NCBI GenBank assembly: GCA_903813345.2
Contig: CAIIXF020000003.1
Coordinates: forward strand, 16,880,931 to 16,944,930
DNA length: 64,000 nucleotides
From: Owenia fusiformis
Taxonomy: Eukaryota; Annelida; Polychaeta; Sabellida; Oweniidae
Direction of reading: 5' to 3'
Position numbers and translations under genes: made by a program. Positions 13,219 through 24,933 of this stretch are shown piece after piece (the first letter of the stretch is position 1; every line of letters starts with the position of its first letter). Under the pieces are notes generated by a model that did not search any database, was not told where the DNA came from, and was given only the letters and a program-made list of their open reading frames with translations.

Positions 13219-13585
13219 AGTCCATTTGTCACCCCTATACATCCAATAGTGAACCTAGAAATTGTTAAAAGTACGATGTTTTATGGTCGATTTATGATAA
13301 TAAGGGTTTTTTGAAGTGATTTAACTGGGTTGCCCAAAAAGTTTGTTTGGGGAAAAAATGATATAGGCTGATTAGGGAGGGGTGCAATCGCTTAACTATT
13401 GACTTAGCGTTTGGATACCACCATATACCTGGTATGTTACCATGGTAATAGATACAAAAATTTTCCCCAAAGTTATTTTTTTGGCAACCCAGCTAAATCA
13501 CTCCAATAATCCCTAATGATAGTATTTACACAGAAAAACATCATACTTTTAAATATTTATACGTTCAGAAAATGACAAATGGACT
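13219..13585. repeat. Inverted repeat inside the palindrome spacer
   Basis: AGTCCATTTGTC (13219-13230) is mirrored by GACAAATGGACT (13574-13585). Inner blocks such as GATTTAACTGGGTTGCC and GGCAACCCAGCTAAATC also pair. It is an imperfect foldback or MITE of about 367 bp. Confidence 0.7.
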
Positions 13586-13872
13586 ATGTGGTTATCTAGA
13601 TGAACTTGGAGCAACTGAAACCTTGCAAATCAAGTGGATCACAAGATCTAGGATGAAGAAAAAGAGAAACTATAACTCCCGATACCTCTCATTGTGAATA
13701 CATTTTGAGCTTCAAATTAGCAATAAAATCCCAGATTTTTAGAGCTATTCTATATTTGGATCACTAATATTCATTACCTTGTTGTAAATGTCAGTTGCTG
13801 CATATTTTGCAACTATAGACCTAGTTTTGTTTAAAGCGCCCGGCAAGTTCCATACTTCGTTGTAGGCCAAGA

Positions 13873-14190
13873 CTTACTCGAGTCTCTAGCCAATTCTTGG
13901 CTACAGGTAATTTCATCTGGAACACTGTGAACTCCATTTGAAAAAACCTGGCCGCCATGTCATAAATTTATTGAATATTTTAAAAATCGCCAGATAAATA
14001 AATCATTAATTAAAACGGAACCGGCTCGACTCTTTGATGAGATATTGCATGATTTCGTCAGGATTTCGTCTAAAATCAAACAAAATGGCTCCAAGAAAAA
14101 TGGCGATATTCGAAAACTAGACGAAATGTCGTTAATGTCTGACATTAGCAACTTTCTGTAAATTCTAAGTTAGCAATCCAGAAGATGTAA
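13873..14190. repeat. Dispersed repeat, copy A part 1
   Basis: This shares ordered blocks in direct orientation with 45103-46240, including ACTCGAGTCTCTAGCCAATT, GATATTGCATGATTTCGTCA and AAACT.GACGAAATGTCGTTA. Copy A continues beyond the inserted minisatellite arm at 14922-15113. Confidence 0.7.
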
Positions 14191-14199
14191 ACTAGGCAT

Positions 14200-14905
14200 C
14201 TATATGAGGTGCTCATTTCAAATAAATTCGATTACTTAACGTTTTCAGTACATCTGAATATGAAGTGCTCATTTCAAACTCGATAACTAAACGTTTTCGG
14301 TACATCTGTATATGAAGCGCTCATTTCAAACTCGATAACTTCAACGTTTTCAGTATCTGTATATCGAGTGCTCATTTTAAACTACATAACTTCAAGGTTT
14401 TCAGTACATATGTATATAAAGTGCTCATTTCGAATTCGATTACTAAACGTATTCAGTACATCTGTATATGAACAGAGACTTATAAAACACACATGTCTCT
14501 GATATTAAGTACTCATTTTAAACTCAATAACTTCAACGTTTTCAGTACATCTGTATATGAAGTGCTCATTTCAAACTCGATAACTTCAACGTTTTCAGTA
14601 CATCTGTATATGAAGTGCTCATATGAATATGAATATGTATATGAAGTGCTCGATAACTTCAACGTTTTCAGTACATATGCATATGACGTGCTCATTCCAA
14701 ACTCAATAACTTCAACGTTTTCAGTACATCTGTATATGAAGTGCTCATATGAATATGAATATGTATATGAAGTGCTCGATAACTTCAACGTTTTCAGTAC
14801 ATATGCATATGACGTGCTCATTTCGAACTCGATAACTTCAACGTTTTCAGTACATATACATGTATGTATATGACGTGCTCATTTCAAATATATGTATATG
14901 ACGTG
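14200..14905. repeat. Minisatellite array, reverse-complement arm of large palindrome
   Basis: These are the same ~53-bp units as 12066-12860 on the opposite strand. The innermost pair matches across a symmetry centre at about 13520, while the outermost pair is offset by roughly one unit, so repeat number differs between the arms. Confidence 0.9.
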
Positions 14906-14921
14906 CTCATTTGCATTGATC

Positions 14922-15113
14922 ACTTCGTGTGTGTTTTTGGAATTTTTGGTGAGGTACTAAGACCAAAACTCGCAATTCAAATTGTGATGTGGAAAAATGG
15001 CGGACATTCATGATTTCAAATTTTATGATTACGACATGACCAGTTATACATGCAGGAATTTATCTTTGGACCAAGGCCACGACACAGTGGCCTTAGAAGA
15101 AGGTAAGCCAAGA
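14922..15113. repeat. Dispersed repeat, copy A part 2
   Basis: This matches 46250-46370 (GTGTGTTTTTGGAATTTTTG, TAAGACCAAAACTCGCAATT). It then matches 47255-47312 (ATTTATCTTTGGA, GGCCTTAGAAGAA). In the other copy, about 880 bp lies between these two blocks. Confidence 0.7.
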
Positions 15114-16766
15114 CTGCAGCAAGTGACATTTCATTTCTTTTCTTTATTATATTTCTTGGTTCGAAGTGTGCAAACTGCAACCAGGCTCCGAGAAAATCTG
15201 GCTCTTATTGGTTTCGATTTGTTATTATCTAGCATTATTACCACCTTGCCGGGCCAGTTCTAGGGGTTTTAGTGCTAGTTGCAGGCATTCATTTCACTAT
15301 ATTGATCTGAGAAATATGTGACGTCATATTGGTGGTCCATATGGACCGGTGTAAAAGAAATTATGGTCCCCTGGGGATTATGGTCCCCTTTCTGAAAGGC
15401 CCTTACTGGCCCTGATTGTGGATACGATAATAAGGAAAAGAGTTGTATTTAGGTCACCATATAAATCAATGGAAAGTAAGACCATAATTTGAGAGGACCT
15501 CCTACCCTTTTACACCGGTCTAGAATATATTCTGGACCGGCAATTTTCCCCGGGAAATTAGATATCGTTCAATGCGTAAGATTTTCTTGCTGTTTCAGTC
15601 CTGGTCGTTAACGGTGGTAATAATACTAATGTCATTTCTGCGAGCAATATAGTGAAATATTGGAGGGGGGGGTGTATAGAGGGTCTTGGAAATGCATATA
15701 CAATATTTTTCAGCTCTCTTATACCATATACAATATTTTTTCACCATATACAATATTTTTCACAGCTCTTATACCATATACGATATTTTAGGTGAAATAC
15801 AATATACGATAATTTTGAAACTGCTTTTGATTAAAGTTTGGATATTTATAAGGAAATAATATTATATTAGGAGAGAATCCATGTACTAAAGTAAATGTAT
15901 TATTATAAGGCAACTAGACTCCAGATACATACCACAATGATTTCATTTATTTCATTATGAATTAGACACCATTCGGGTACATCAGCATCATAAAAGCTGT
16001 GACCACATTTTATTTTCAGGTAAACAAGTTGATTTAAAACACATTTATGATATAAGATTCATGACTTCTCTTTAGTGATTTAGCAACCTACTTTGACCAA
16101 AAAAACTAATACTATGACATTGCTGCAATTTGCTAAAGCCATTAGCCCATTACCTGTAAAAGTACCATAAAGATATTCAAAATTAGCACAAAACCTGCAT
16201 CATTGGAATGGGTGGAACCCAGTGCTCCTCTTTCTTATGACCTACTTTCCCATGACTTATTTAAATGTCCTTCATAGTGAGCCAGGGAAAAAATTCTTGA
16301 AACATAATTGATGCAAAATTGAGAATGTTGAATAAAAAATTCATCATGTGTTCTATGAAAATAAAGTTTGCTGAGGAAAATATTTATCAGATAGATAATG
16401 AAGATTCACAATGCACAATAATTTTGTAAAGCATATTAAGTATTTAAAACAGTTTCAGAAATAAAGGACTTCACAAACTTCCATGTAGATAATTCATTTT
16501 TGATTGGACTCGAGTCTGGAAACTAGAGTTTGAAATAAAGGCAAGATGAGACTTGATTGTTTAAACATTTGAAACATGAGACACTTCGGGGTTTCAGATA
16601 AGGCAGCCTCAAAGACAGTATAAGTTAAACAAAGGTGTGTCAAAATTAAGCAAATTTCCATGAAGGTCAAACCACATGTTTCACAAATGATTTCAAGGCA
16701 AAGATGTATTGATGAGAATGAAAACTACTCTATGTAACTAGAAATAACTTTCTTTTAAAGGACCAC

Positions 16767-17323
16767 AACAGGTGCATATGTTAGGCCAATGCATTAACTC
16801 CAGGACAAGCAGTCATAGAGATTATAAAATAGTTTGGACTTTAAGACAGGGAAGGTGCAAACACCCCATCAACATGTTTTTCTGTAATGTTGTCCTGATT
16901 TCCAGCTTTCCACACCTGTTTTTCAATGTTTGTTGCATCGATCACTCTGTTGCGTTTTGAGACATGGTTAAGATCTTTAAATGAAAATATGATTCATGCA
17001 GGGGTTTTAAAGATATCAATTTTGGATGACCAAAATTAAGCTGAAAACAATGGATCACATGAGTTTTCCCTATGGGAAAATAACATGGGAAATACATGTA
17101 CTGTTTTCCACTTTATCCCAAATAAATCATATTTTAGAGGTTAACTGTGTCTCAAAGTGCAACATATTGGTGCATCAAACATTGAAAAGACATATGTGGA
17201 AAGGGCTGAAAATAAGGACAACATTTCAGAAAAACCTTTCCTGTCTCAAAGTTCAAATTATTTTATTACCTCTATGAGTGCTTGATCTGGAGTTAATGCA
17301 TTGGCCTAACATATGCACCTGTT
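16767..17323. mobile_element. MITE-like element with perfect 37-bp terminal inverted repeats
   Basis: Positions 16767-16803 and 17287-17323 are exact reverse complements (outer end AACAGGTGCATATG). The interior is non-coding and includes the segment at about 16990-17100 that is related to 10395-10510. No target duplication was confirmed. Confidence 0.75.
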
Positions 17324-17556
17324 CAAATCCCCAATAAATAGCCGAAATCCAACACATGATGGTTTGAAGACCAAATAAACACCTTTTGCTATATTATGCT
17401 ATATTAGCATTGTGATGCTTGTATTAAAACATGCGCTGTATGAACACTTTATACTCAAATATTTTCATGATTTATCCCACTTACCCCGAAACACGAGTAG
17501 CCATAGTGACCATATTTTTCATCAAAGTTAAGATGGTCAATGACATTTGGCAGTCT

Positions 17557-18530
17557 CACGCCCGGTGATCTGATGAAATGAACGGAGGGGGAGTAGCTGA
17601 TTTTCGGTAAATTCAACAAAAGTTGAAGATTTATTTTTTCAAGCAAAAGTTTACAATTGAATGGCTACGTGAATAGGTGCAGTGCACAGGGAAATATGTT
17701 AGGTCTTCTTGGATTTTTTTTGAACTGATGGAGTTCTAAGACAAAAGGTCTATTAAAAAAGGCGCAGCGTCGCCAACGTGCAAATGCCAATGTTTTTGCT
17801 ATAAATCAAGCAACAATGGTCTGCACGACATGTAATAAATATATAAGCGACATTTTTATATCACAAAATTCTTTGCCGGTTTTTTAAAATAATTTTCCAA
17901 TTGATAGATAAAAAATAATCGAAAATGATTAAAATTGAACGGAGGGGGGGGGGGTTGAGTGAACGGAGGGGGGGAGTAAAATGTCTTAAAGGTGGAAGAA
18001 ATTTCCACAAATTCGTGTACTTGAAAAATGAACTCACTTACTCAGTAACTTGATGTTACAACTCTGAAAAGTGAAAAATGGGGACATATGGATTTATTGG
18101 AAGTTTTCATATGTCTTATAGACAAATTACTCCCCCCCCTCCATTCAATTTTAATAATTTTCGATTACTTTTTATATAACGTATGGTAACATGTTTTACA
18201 AAACCCAATAGTTTTGTGATAATTACTTCATTTACATGTTTTTATTACAGGTCGTGGAGACCCCTGTTGGTTGATTTATAGCAAAAACATTGGCATTTGC
18301 ATGTTGGCGACGCTGCACTTTTTTAATATATCTTTTATTTTAGAACTCCACAGTTAAAAAAAATTCAAAAAGACCTAGCATATTCCCCCGTCCACTGCGT
18401 CTATTCATTTAGCCATTCAATTGTAAACTTTCTTTTGAAAAAATAAATCTTCAAGATTTGTTGAATTTTCTACCGAAAATCAGCTAGATCTACTCCCCCC
18501 TCCGTTCATTTCTTCTGATCACCGGGCGTG
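17557..18530. repeat. ~1-kb imperfect inverted repeat
   Basis: CACGCCCGGTGATC (17557-17570) pairs with GATCACCGGGCGTG (18517-18530). Pairing continues inward through GGCGACGCTGC blocks near 17775 and 18310 and G-rich/C-rich tracts near 17945 and 18132. The unpaired centre is near 18040. It is nested in the 15631-18969 block. Confidence 0.75.
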
Positions 18531-19483
18531 ATTCTTATTTGAGACTGTATTTAACACCTCCTGTGAAAATTTGAATGAAAAGGGCACAAAACTCTTAGTT
18601 TGAGAGGGATTTTCTCTAAACTAACAGTATCGATTGACCTGGAAAACAATTATAGAGACTACTTTTCCATGTTTTTCCAACACGGTTACAGTAAGAGAGT
18701 TGGCACAATGGGGGAACTTAAGGGTACAATTTCTTCATAATTAGCCTTCTTTAATTCTAGATACCATATACCATATTTTCTAAAATACCATATACCATAT
18801 TTTTCACACCTCTTATACCATATACGATAAATTTTGCCCCCTCTTATACAATATACAATAAATTTTCAGCCTCTTATACGATATACAATATCTCTATACA
18901 CCCCCCCCATTGGACCTTGGGCCTCCGGCCCTCGGTCCAATATTTCACTATATTGCCCTTAGAAATGACGTTATTGTACTATTATAGCAACAATAGAAAT
19001 CTGGTTGCAGTTTACCTTCCTGATTTGGGGTATTTTGGAATCAGAGACAGATGTTGAGTCACTTACAAATTGAACTATTCATAGGCCAATTTTGCATTAA
19101 TTATGTTCCTGGGCCTACTGAACTAGCATTGTGTTTGGTAGAAAGTACAAAAGTTGTGTAAATATGCTGCGTAGTATCTGAGATTAACATATTTATGATG
19201 GTCTCAGGTAGTATCAAATAAAACTTATTTGTTGAAATGATGTTGGGAACAATGACTATTAAATCACTTAAGGAATTGTAGTTGAAATTTTACTCACATC
19301 TAGACTACAAATAGCATACTTGCTGATGCTGAGTTAGTAATAAAACCGTATATGAACGTGGCAATGGATAAATAAAATATGCTGAACGGAATTACTATTT
19401 CAATTAATATTATCAACTTTGTTCAATCTTGTTCAAAGCCTTTTGATTTAAAAGTTTAACATGGAGATATATAGACCAAATAT

Positions 19484-19489
19484 TTTATT
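19484..19489 (-). terminator. AATAAA overlapping the stop codon of the - strand carboxypeptidase
   Basis: On the minus strand the last codon and TAA stop (GAA TAA AA) create AATAAA. If used, the mRNA 3' UTR would be very short. The + strand paralogue has the same arrangement. Confidence 0.5.
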
Positions 19490-22400
19490 CCATATTTTCG
19501 CAATGGCTCTGAAGAGCTGCAAATGTTTCTCGTCCAGCTGGGAGTATATCCTCCGGCGGAAGGATAAATCCCCCTTCAGCGGCAGAAGCAGGTCTCAACT
19601 CAGGGGAGTAGGAATATTTAAAGCCACCACTGGCTTTTCCCCAGTCCAAGGCTCCTCCAGACACAGAATCTAGTTCAGTTAAACAAAGCAATTAAAGTAT
19701 ACATGTACATCATCAGATAGTGAGGCTCGTGATGAAAAGCTTTTTCATTATAAATGTGTACTTACAAAAGTCAGACTCAAAGAACCACAAAAGCAATACA
19801 TAAAAACGCCAATGTTTGTTACTAATAATTGTGGTACATCAAACTTGACTATCTGCGGGATAGTGATATGTGTCCCATTTGTACACAATACTTACAGAGA
19901 AGATCTGGTGGTGTTCCCACGACAAATTGACGGCCATTCACGGTGAAGAGAGCATCCATTGCCAGTTCTCCAACACGTGCCTTTTTGAAACAATAACAAT
20001 TAATAACTCTTTATTAATTCATGTTTGTTTTAAAATGTTAATGGTCTGTTTTATCAGGTTTTGATTAACCCAAATTTGTATGTTTATGTGGGATTCTTTT
20101 TATGGAAGAACATGTTTGGCTCGTTTCGGGGTTTATCATAGATCGGACCTTGGGGTCCATTTTTGGTAATTTACGATTCATAGAAGTCCATTGTCTACTT
20201 TATGATGAAAAATGGCTTGCGACCATATCGAAAATTGCGACGGTTCCAAAGACGGACCCCTGACTTCGACTTCGCACTTGTCAGTTTGCTTATATATATA
20301 TATATGTAATATAGAAATTTCGAAACTCGTTTATAGCATCTTTATTATTCCTGTACAAGTGTTTGATTAGTCATCATTTATTGCGCAGGTCTATGTCCAT
20401 AAGTGTGATACTCTGACGTTTTATAAAACGTTTTTTCACTTATGGACACATAGAGCTGCGCAATAAATGATGACAAAATCAAACGCTTCATTAGTTATAT
20501 GTTGTAGGGAAATATAAACATGCTGTAAGTTAGTTGCAAAATCTTTCTATAATAGCCTACTTACCAGCTCATCATAGTCATCGGGGTAAGGGGTAGTAGG
20601 ATGGTATCCCCAGGGAACTAGCCACAGTTGAGTGTAGGAATGAATATTCATATAGAGAATCTTGTTAGAGACCCCAGAAGCCCAGTCACGAATGTTTCGA
20701 GTCTCAACCTCAGAGAAGGGTCCTGTGCCCGGGTAAGTAGCAGCACATGGGTCAAAACTAACACCAGCCTCTGGAATAATCAAGTTTTTTCATTTTCATT
20801 TGAGTTACAATTATCTCACACGAGACACCACAAGGCATATATGTGTTGTAGGATAATGTAACTTGATATCTGAAGGTAGAAACAAGTTGGGTTAGGGAAT
20901 ACCATAGACAAAAGGTTTCTACATCTAAAAATTCTACATCTGGTTAAACTCCCGGGGTTAAACTACAAACGAAGCTCTCTTTTAAGAAGCGAAGTCAAAC
21001 GAATGCGAAGAGTAATACTAATAAGAGGGATATATTGCATTTGCCTTAGAAATAAAACATTTGCTTTTTTATACAATAATAAAAAGTTCCTAAAGAGAAG
21101 GCTAAATACCTCCCCAGAATGCATCGAAGTTTCGATTGGCGTCAGTTCCGGTACAAAGGAAATCATCTGTGGGAGATCGAGTTTTCCTCCACATTCTATC
21201 CTATAATTTAGATATTGCATATTCTACATGTATATCCAAAGAACACGTTTAAGGATGTATAAAATTTATTACACATTAAGATCAAAATTGATCCAAAATT
21301 TAAGATCATTTTTACAAATTGGCCTAGAATTGAAATAATGCCCAAAAAGGCCCATTAATTGAGGCCCTACAGAATCTTGGGAGCCTAAAATCAAATATTT
21401 TTCTGGGCCTATCCTAGGGCTTGGATCCACCAGTGTATATGCATCCCCTGCAAGATTCGAACTCACCACCTTCTTATGTTTGAACTTACATCAGTGTGTG
21501 AGTATTCATAACCATCTGGGTTGGCAACGGGCAAAATGTGGAAGTCATAATTGTCAACCATAGCACGTACGTTGGTGTCAGAATTGTATTGTTCCAGAAG
21601 CTAAAATATTAATTATATAGCACATAATACGACATGTATCTGTGCTTTTTGGGTTTTCATATATTCACTAAATTTTCATTCATGCATTGTGAATCAGATA
21701 TTTCCTAAATGTGCGAGAAGAATATTAGACGTCTCTAGCAGGTGAAGTAGTACATTTTGCAATTTGTTTTTTATTAGCTACTGCCCGGATTACAATAAAT
21801 TTATACGGTGGCCCATTTCGGCTTCTTAGTCATACACAATTTGTGACCACGTATCTATACAAATGGGAAAATATTCAAAGTGGAAATTCTTTTAAAAAAT
21901 CGATTTATTCATTTAATCACTCACGGTTTGGATGAAATAGATACACGTTGAGACGGTGATCCACTCCCTGGCGTGAATACCACAGTCCAACACGATGGAA
22001 CGTCGCCCAGAGCCACTGCTGATCTGAGAGCCAAATACACAATAAGTGATAAAATAAGGTATGCAAAACTTCCGACTATGGAGGCTCAATGACGGTCGAT
22101 TAGCATATTGAATTTTGAAATTTGAATTTTTGTAAAACGTAACCTTATTGAAGCCTTAGAACATGATCTATTCTTGTATACATCATTAATGTTGCGAACC
22201 TACCCTGATTGCTCTCATGTCCCGGCCTTCATAGGAATTTCCAATGGATCTAACAGTAGCCATGGCATACTGGCTGCCCATACTGTCCAACCATGTGTTG
22301 ATCTGAAGTTTAATTATAGTGGATATCAAAATACCATTTCACTATATATGTGTATAATACAGCTTTCAAGAAATACTGACCCGTTTGGGGTAACCCAAAT

Positions 22401-24650
22401 AATTAGGATAATAGTTGTTACATTTATTTATTGTAAATTGATAAGATCAGGCCTCTTAGACTTCCACCAACAAACCTGTGTTTTTGTGCGCGAGTGGAGA
22501 AATATGATACTAGATTAAGAATCGATAGTGCGAAGCGTGGTTCGGTGGACGTAACGTAGTTCGCGAGGTCGGAACTGATGATCGCGTTGGAAGTCTAAGA
22601 AGCCCGAAGAAGATGTTTGAAAATTAGCAATATGCTAAACCTAGTTCTTCCCTGAAACTGTAGCAATGACATCAAAACCGATATTGTCAGTTTAATTTTG
22701 AAATGGCTTACAGTGTCGTGCCTCTGGTAGTCGCTGAGAATCTGATTTGAGGGGTCAGCGCTAAATCTGGCACTGATCCTTGCAGCTTCGGTCTGATCAA
22801 TACGTCTGCAATACAAAATAACATAAAACTTTATAATGAGAGTACTTGCAAAGAAAATGATGGTTCTTTTTGTGTATATGCTTAGAACAAATTATCAAAC
22901 AATATTATAACTTATTAGTCTGCATGAAGATAAAGAAAGTAATATGATCAATCGATATGTAGTGTTCAGAAAACATTATGGTGGAAGTATTGCGACAAAC
23001 GGACGGTGTGTATAATGATGAGTTCAACTACATGGCTTATTTACTCCTCATGATTAACATATATAGTAAGCCATAGATTTAAGAAGAATTCTAGTTATCT
23101 ATCTACCTTTTCAAACGCCTTGTCAAGGCATTAATATACTGTACTTACTGTTGTAAATCGTTCCAGACAATGGTGAATGGGATTCCGTTGTCTGCCAGGA
23201 CTTGCTTGACCATCATGCTGGAAACAGGGGGCACGTCAAACTCAATAGAATTGAGACGCACTGGCTCCTTCCAAAAGCTGATCTGAAAATCGAATTAACA
23301 GTTATCATTTGTACGAGGGTTGATCTAAAAGTCCCAACCACTTGTTATGATTTTTTGAATTGTCGCGTTGCTATGGAAAGGTCTCGATGGCGATTGAATT
23401 TATTGTTTATTTTTGCACTGGATATAATGAAACTATAATGTATACATAGAGGGTGACAATGAGGCCAAATGTGAACAATATTCATCAAATAATGAGAATT
23501 TTAGTACAAAATGCTGAAAAGTCCAAGAATCAGGCTAGAATTGATTATTTCGTTTACCTTCATCTGTTTGTTGTCTCCAAGTTGTCGTACGAAATCCACA
23601 TCTTGGACACTTCTTGGATGAACTTCTATCACTTGATATCTTTAACAAGAGGAAAAACACCATCAGCATGACAACTGCTGTTCGCGTCAGCACAAAGTCA
23701 GGGTTTGAAGCAGAGACTACAGATTTATATTTTAAATGTTTTCGTATATATACTTGATGAACAAATGAAATGCACCTTAATCTGAAAACATAGGATCAAA
23801 TCCTATGCGAAGTGCTGATGTGAAAAAGTCACTTCACCCTGGTGGGAATCGAACCCACAAGCTCCCGATTACATGCCAGGTGCTCTACTGCTTGAGGAAC
23901 GGAGCCGACTGGCTCTCACACATCAACAACTTTTCCAGGTAGTCAATGACGAAGAAATGAAATGTACCTTGTATTCTTAAAGGATATATCTAACGTTTCA
24001 TACAAGAAGGTTTGGGTCGGCTTTGCATTACACTATCCGTGCCCATTCTGAATATTGAAAAAAAGTTTAGCTCTTGCTACAAGGCGCTACATGATCGAAG
24101 ATTTTTTTTTTTCAGAGGACGCCATTTTGCACTTTAAACACCGTCAACAGATGCGTCGAGCCACACGGTTGTTCGGGTGAAGAAAAGGGTAGCACAGTGA
24201 TAAGCACGAAACACAAATGAATGGATACTTGATTTGTTGTAAAAACTTTTTAATAACTCGTGTCGAATTGGCGGAACAAGCCCGCAAAGTATTTTGAGTT
24301 GGTCTTGGAAGAGAGAAACCCCAATCGGGACCCCAATGAGACTTGGTTATATATCAGATTGATTTTTTTACAAATACTATGTATGACATTCGGATATCAA
24401 CGGCGTCTCTCATTTTTTTGTTCCTATTCCTACATTCCAATGATAACCCTTAGTGAGCTTTGGACAAAACGAGTCTTTGAAACATTTATTAATATCCTAC
24501 ATGATTTTATCACGTGTCTAAAGCATTTCTTCCTGCCAAATCAAAGCTTTGTACTTTGCAGATAAAATTGTAAACTTCCGGCACTTACCCCTCGTAGGTA
24601 ACCCTAGCATGCGCCACGGCGCAAAGCGCAAGAAATACCCACAACATCAT
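19485..24650 (-). CDS. Secreted M14A zinc carboxypeptidase proenzyme (CPA-like), 11 coding exons
   Basis: Exons in transcript order: 24650-24589, 23639-23558, 23282-23149, 22805-22712, 22302-22204, 22023-21925, 21600-21490, 21200-21110, 20770-20565, 19980-19896, 19669-19485. All phases agree, giving 415 aa, a normal length. The start [15 protein letters not shown] is a signal peptide; an activation domain follows. Zinc ligands: HAREW (His69, Glu72, bovine CPA numbering) and the histidine of NIHSYTQL (His196). Substrate residues: Arg127 in RMWRKTRS, Asn144-Arg145 in DANRNFD, Tyr198, Tyr248 (LLYSVSGG), and catalytic Glu270 in SYSPELRP. Residue 255 aligns to Leu (GGALDW), so a hydrophobic, CPA-like C-terminal preference is inferred rather than CPB-like. 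The two cysteines matching Cys138/Cys161 are kept. It releases C-terminal residues from peptides, probably as a digestive enzyme. A SINE lies in the stretch between exons 1 and 2. Confidence 0.95.
20361..20484. repeat. Foldback hairpin in carboxypeptidase intron
   Basis: GTTTGATT...CATCATTTATTGCGCAG on the left pairs with CTGCGCAATAAATGATG...AATCAAAC on the right. An inner TCCATAAGTG/CACTTATGGA stem surrounds a short loop. Arms are about 50 bp, typical of a small MITE. Confidence 0.75.
20940..21010. repeat. Fragment of dispersed repeat also at 35475-35715 and 54003-54360
   Basis: The fragment GCTCTCTTTTAAGAAGCGAA and nearby TCAAACGAATGC match the end of the longer copies in the FEN1 and DDX27 introns. 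Confidence 0.5.
23779..23950 (-). mobile_element. tRNA-derived SINE with target-site duplication
   Basis: Read on the minus strand, about 23906-23837 has tRNA-like structure: an A-box-like TCAAGCAGTAGAGC and a clear B box GGTTCGATTCC followed by CCACC. It lacks a matching acceptor stem, so it is not a functional tRNA. A ~60-bp non-tRNA tail follows. The element is flanked by ~20-bp direct repeats with two differences (23759-23778 and 23951-23970, core AAATGAAATG.ACCTT). Confidence 0.8.
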
Positions 24651-24933
24651 CGCGTCACAAGGGGCACTTGTTACGGCCTTGCTTTACGCCCCTCTTTTAT
24701 ACTTCAATTTAACTTGCACGATAGACTGACATTTAAGTTATTGATAAAAACTATTTATATTTTGATGTAAAATTCATTTTGCGAGGTAAAATGTGTCAGG
24801 GAGTGTTTAATTAATTGTTGAAGTCAGATAACAACATCCGCAGCTATTTCGGACGGGTGCTCTAAAGGCGGATGTTGAATTCCCAAAGGTATTTAACGTA
24901 TGCCACTTCGCCATTGACCGGTCACTCTTCACC
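24651..24933. promoter_or_regulatory. Shared divergent promoter of the carboxypeptidase pair
   Basis: Only 283 bp separate the two start codons. On the minus strand TATAAAAG occupies 24701-24694, about 45 bp from the - gene ATG. On the plus strand TATTTAA (24890-24896) lies 38 bp before the + gene ATG. A perfect 10-bp inverted repeat, CAACATCCGC (24832-24841) and GCGGATGTTG (24868-24877), sits next to the + side and is a candidate factor-binding site; the factor is unknown. Confidence 0.75.

Larger units (their letters stand above)
15631..18969. mobile_element. 3.3-kb block bounded by inverted repeats, with nested elements
   Basis: A 34-bp imperfect inverted repeat (15631-15664 and 18936-18969; core AATATAGTGAAATATTGGA) bounds the block. 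Just inside each end are runs of ATACCATATACAATATTTTT-type repeats (about 15695-15815 and 18755-18895). The interior contains two further inverted-repeat elements and no convincing coding sequence. It is probably a composite or nested DNA-transposon derivative; its superfamily is not assignable from what I see. Confidence 0.6.

Noticed and set aside
12066-14905. CRISPR-like array of regularly spaced repeats
   Set aside because: The whole ~53-bp unit repeats without unique spacers, and the genome is clearly eukaryotic with introns.
23837-23906. Possible tRNA gene on the minus strand
   Set aside because: The B box is good but there is no pairing acceptor stem and the flanks show target duplication, so it is a SINE head rather than a tRNA.
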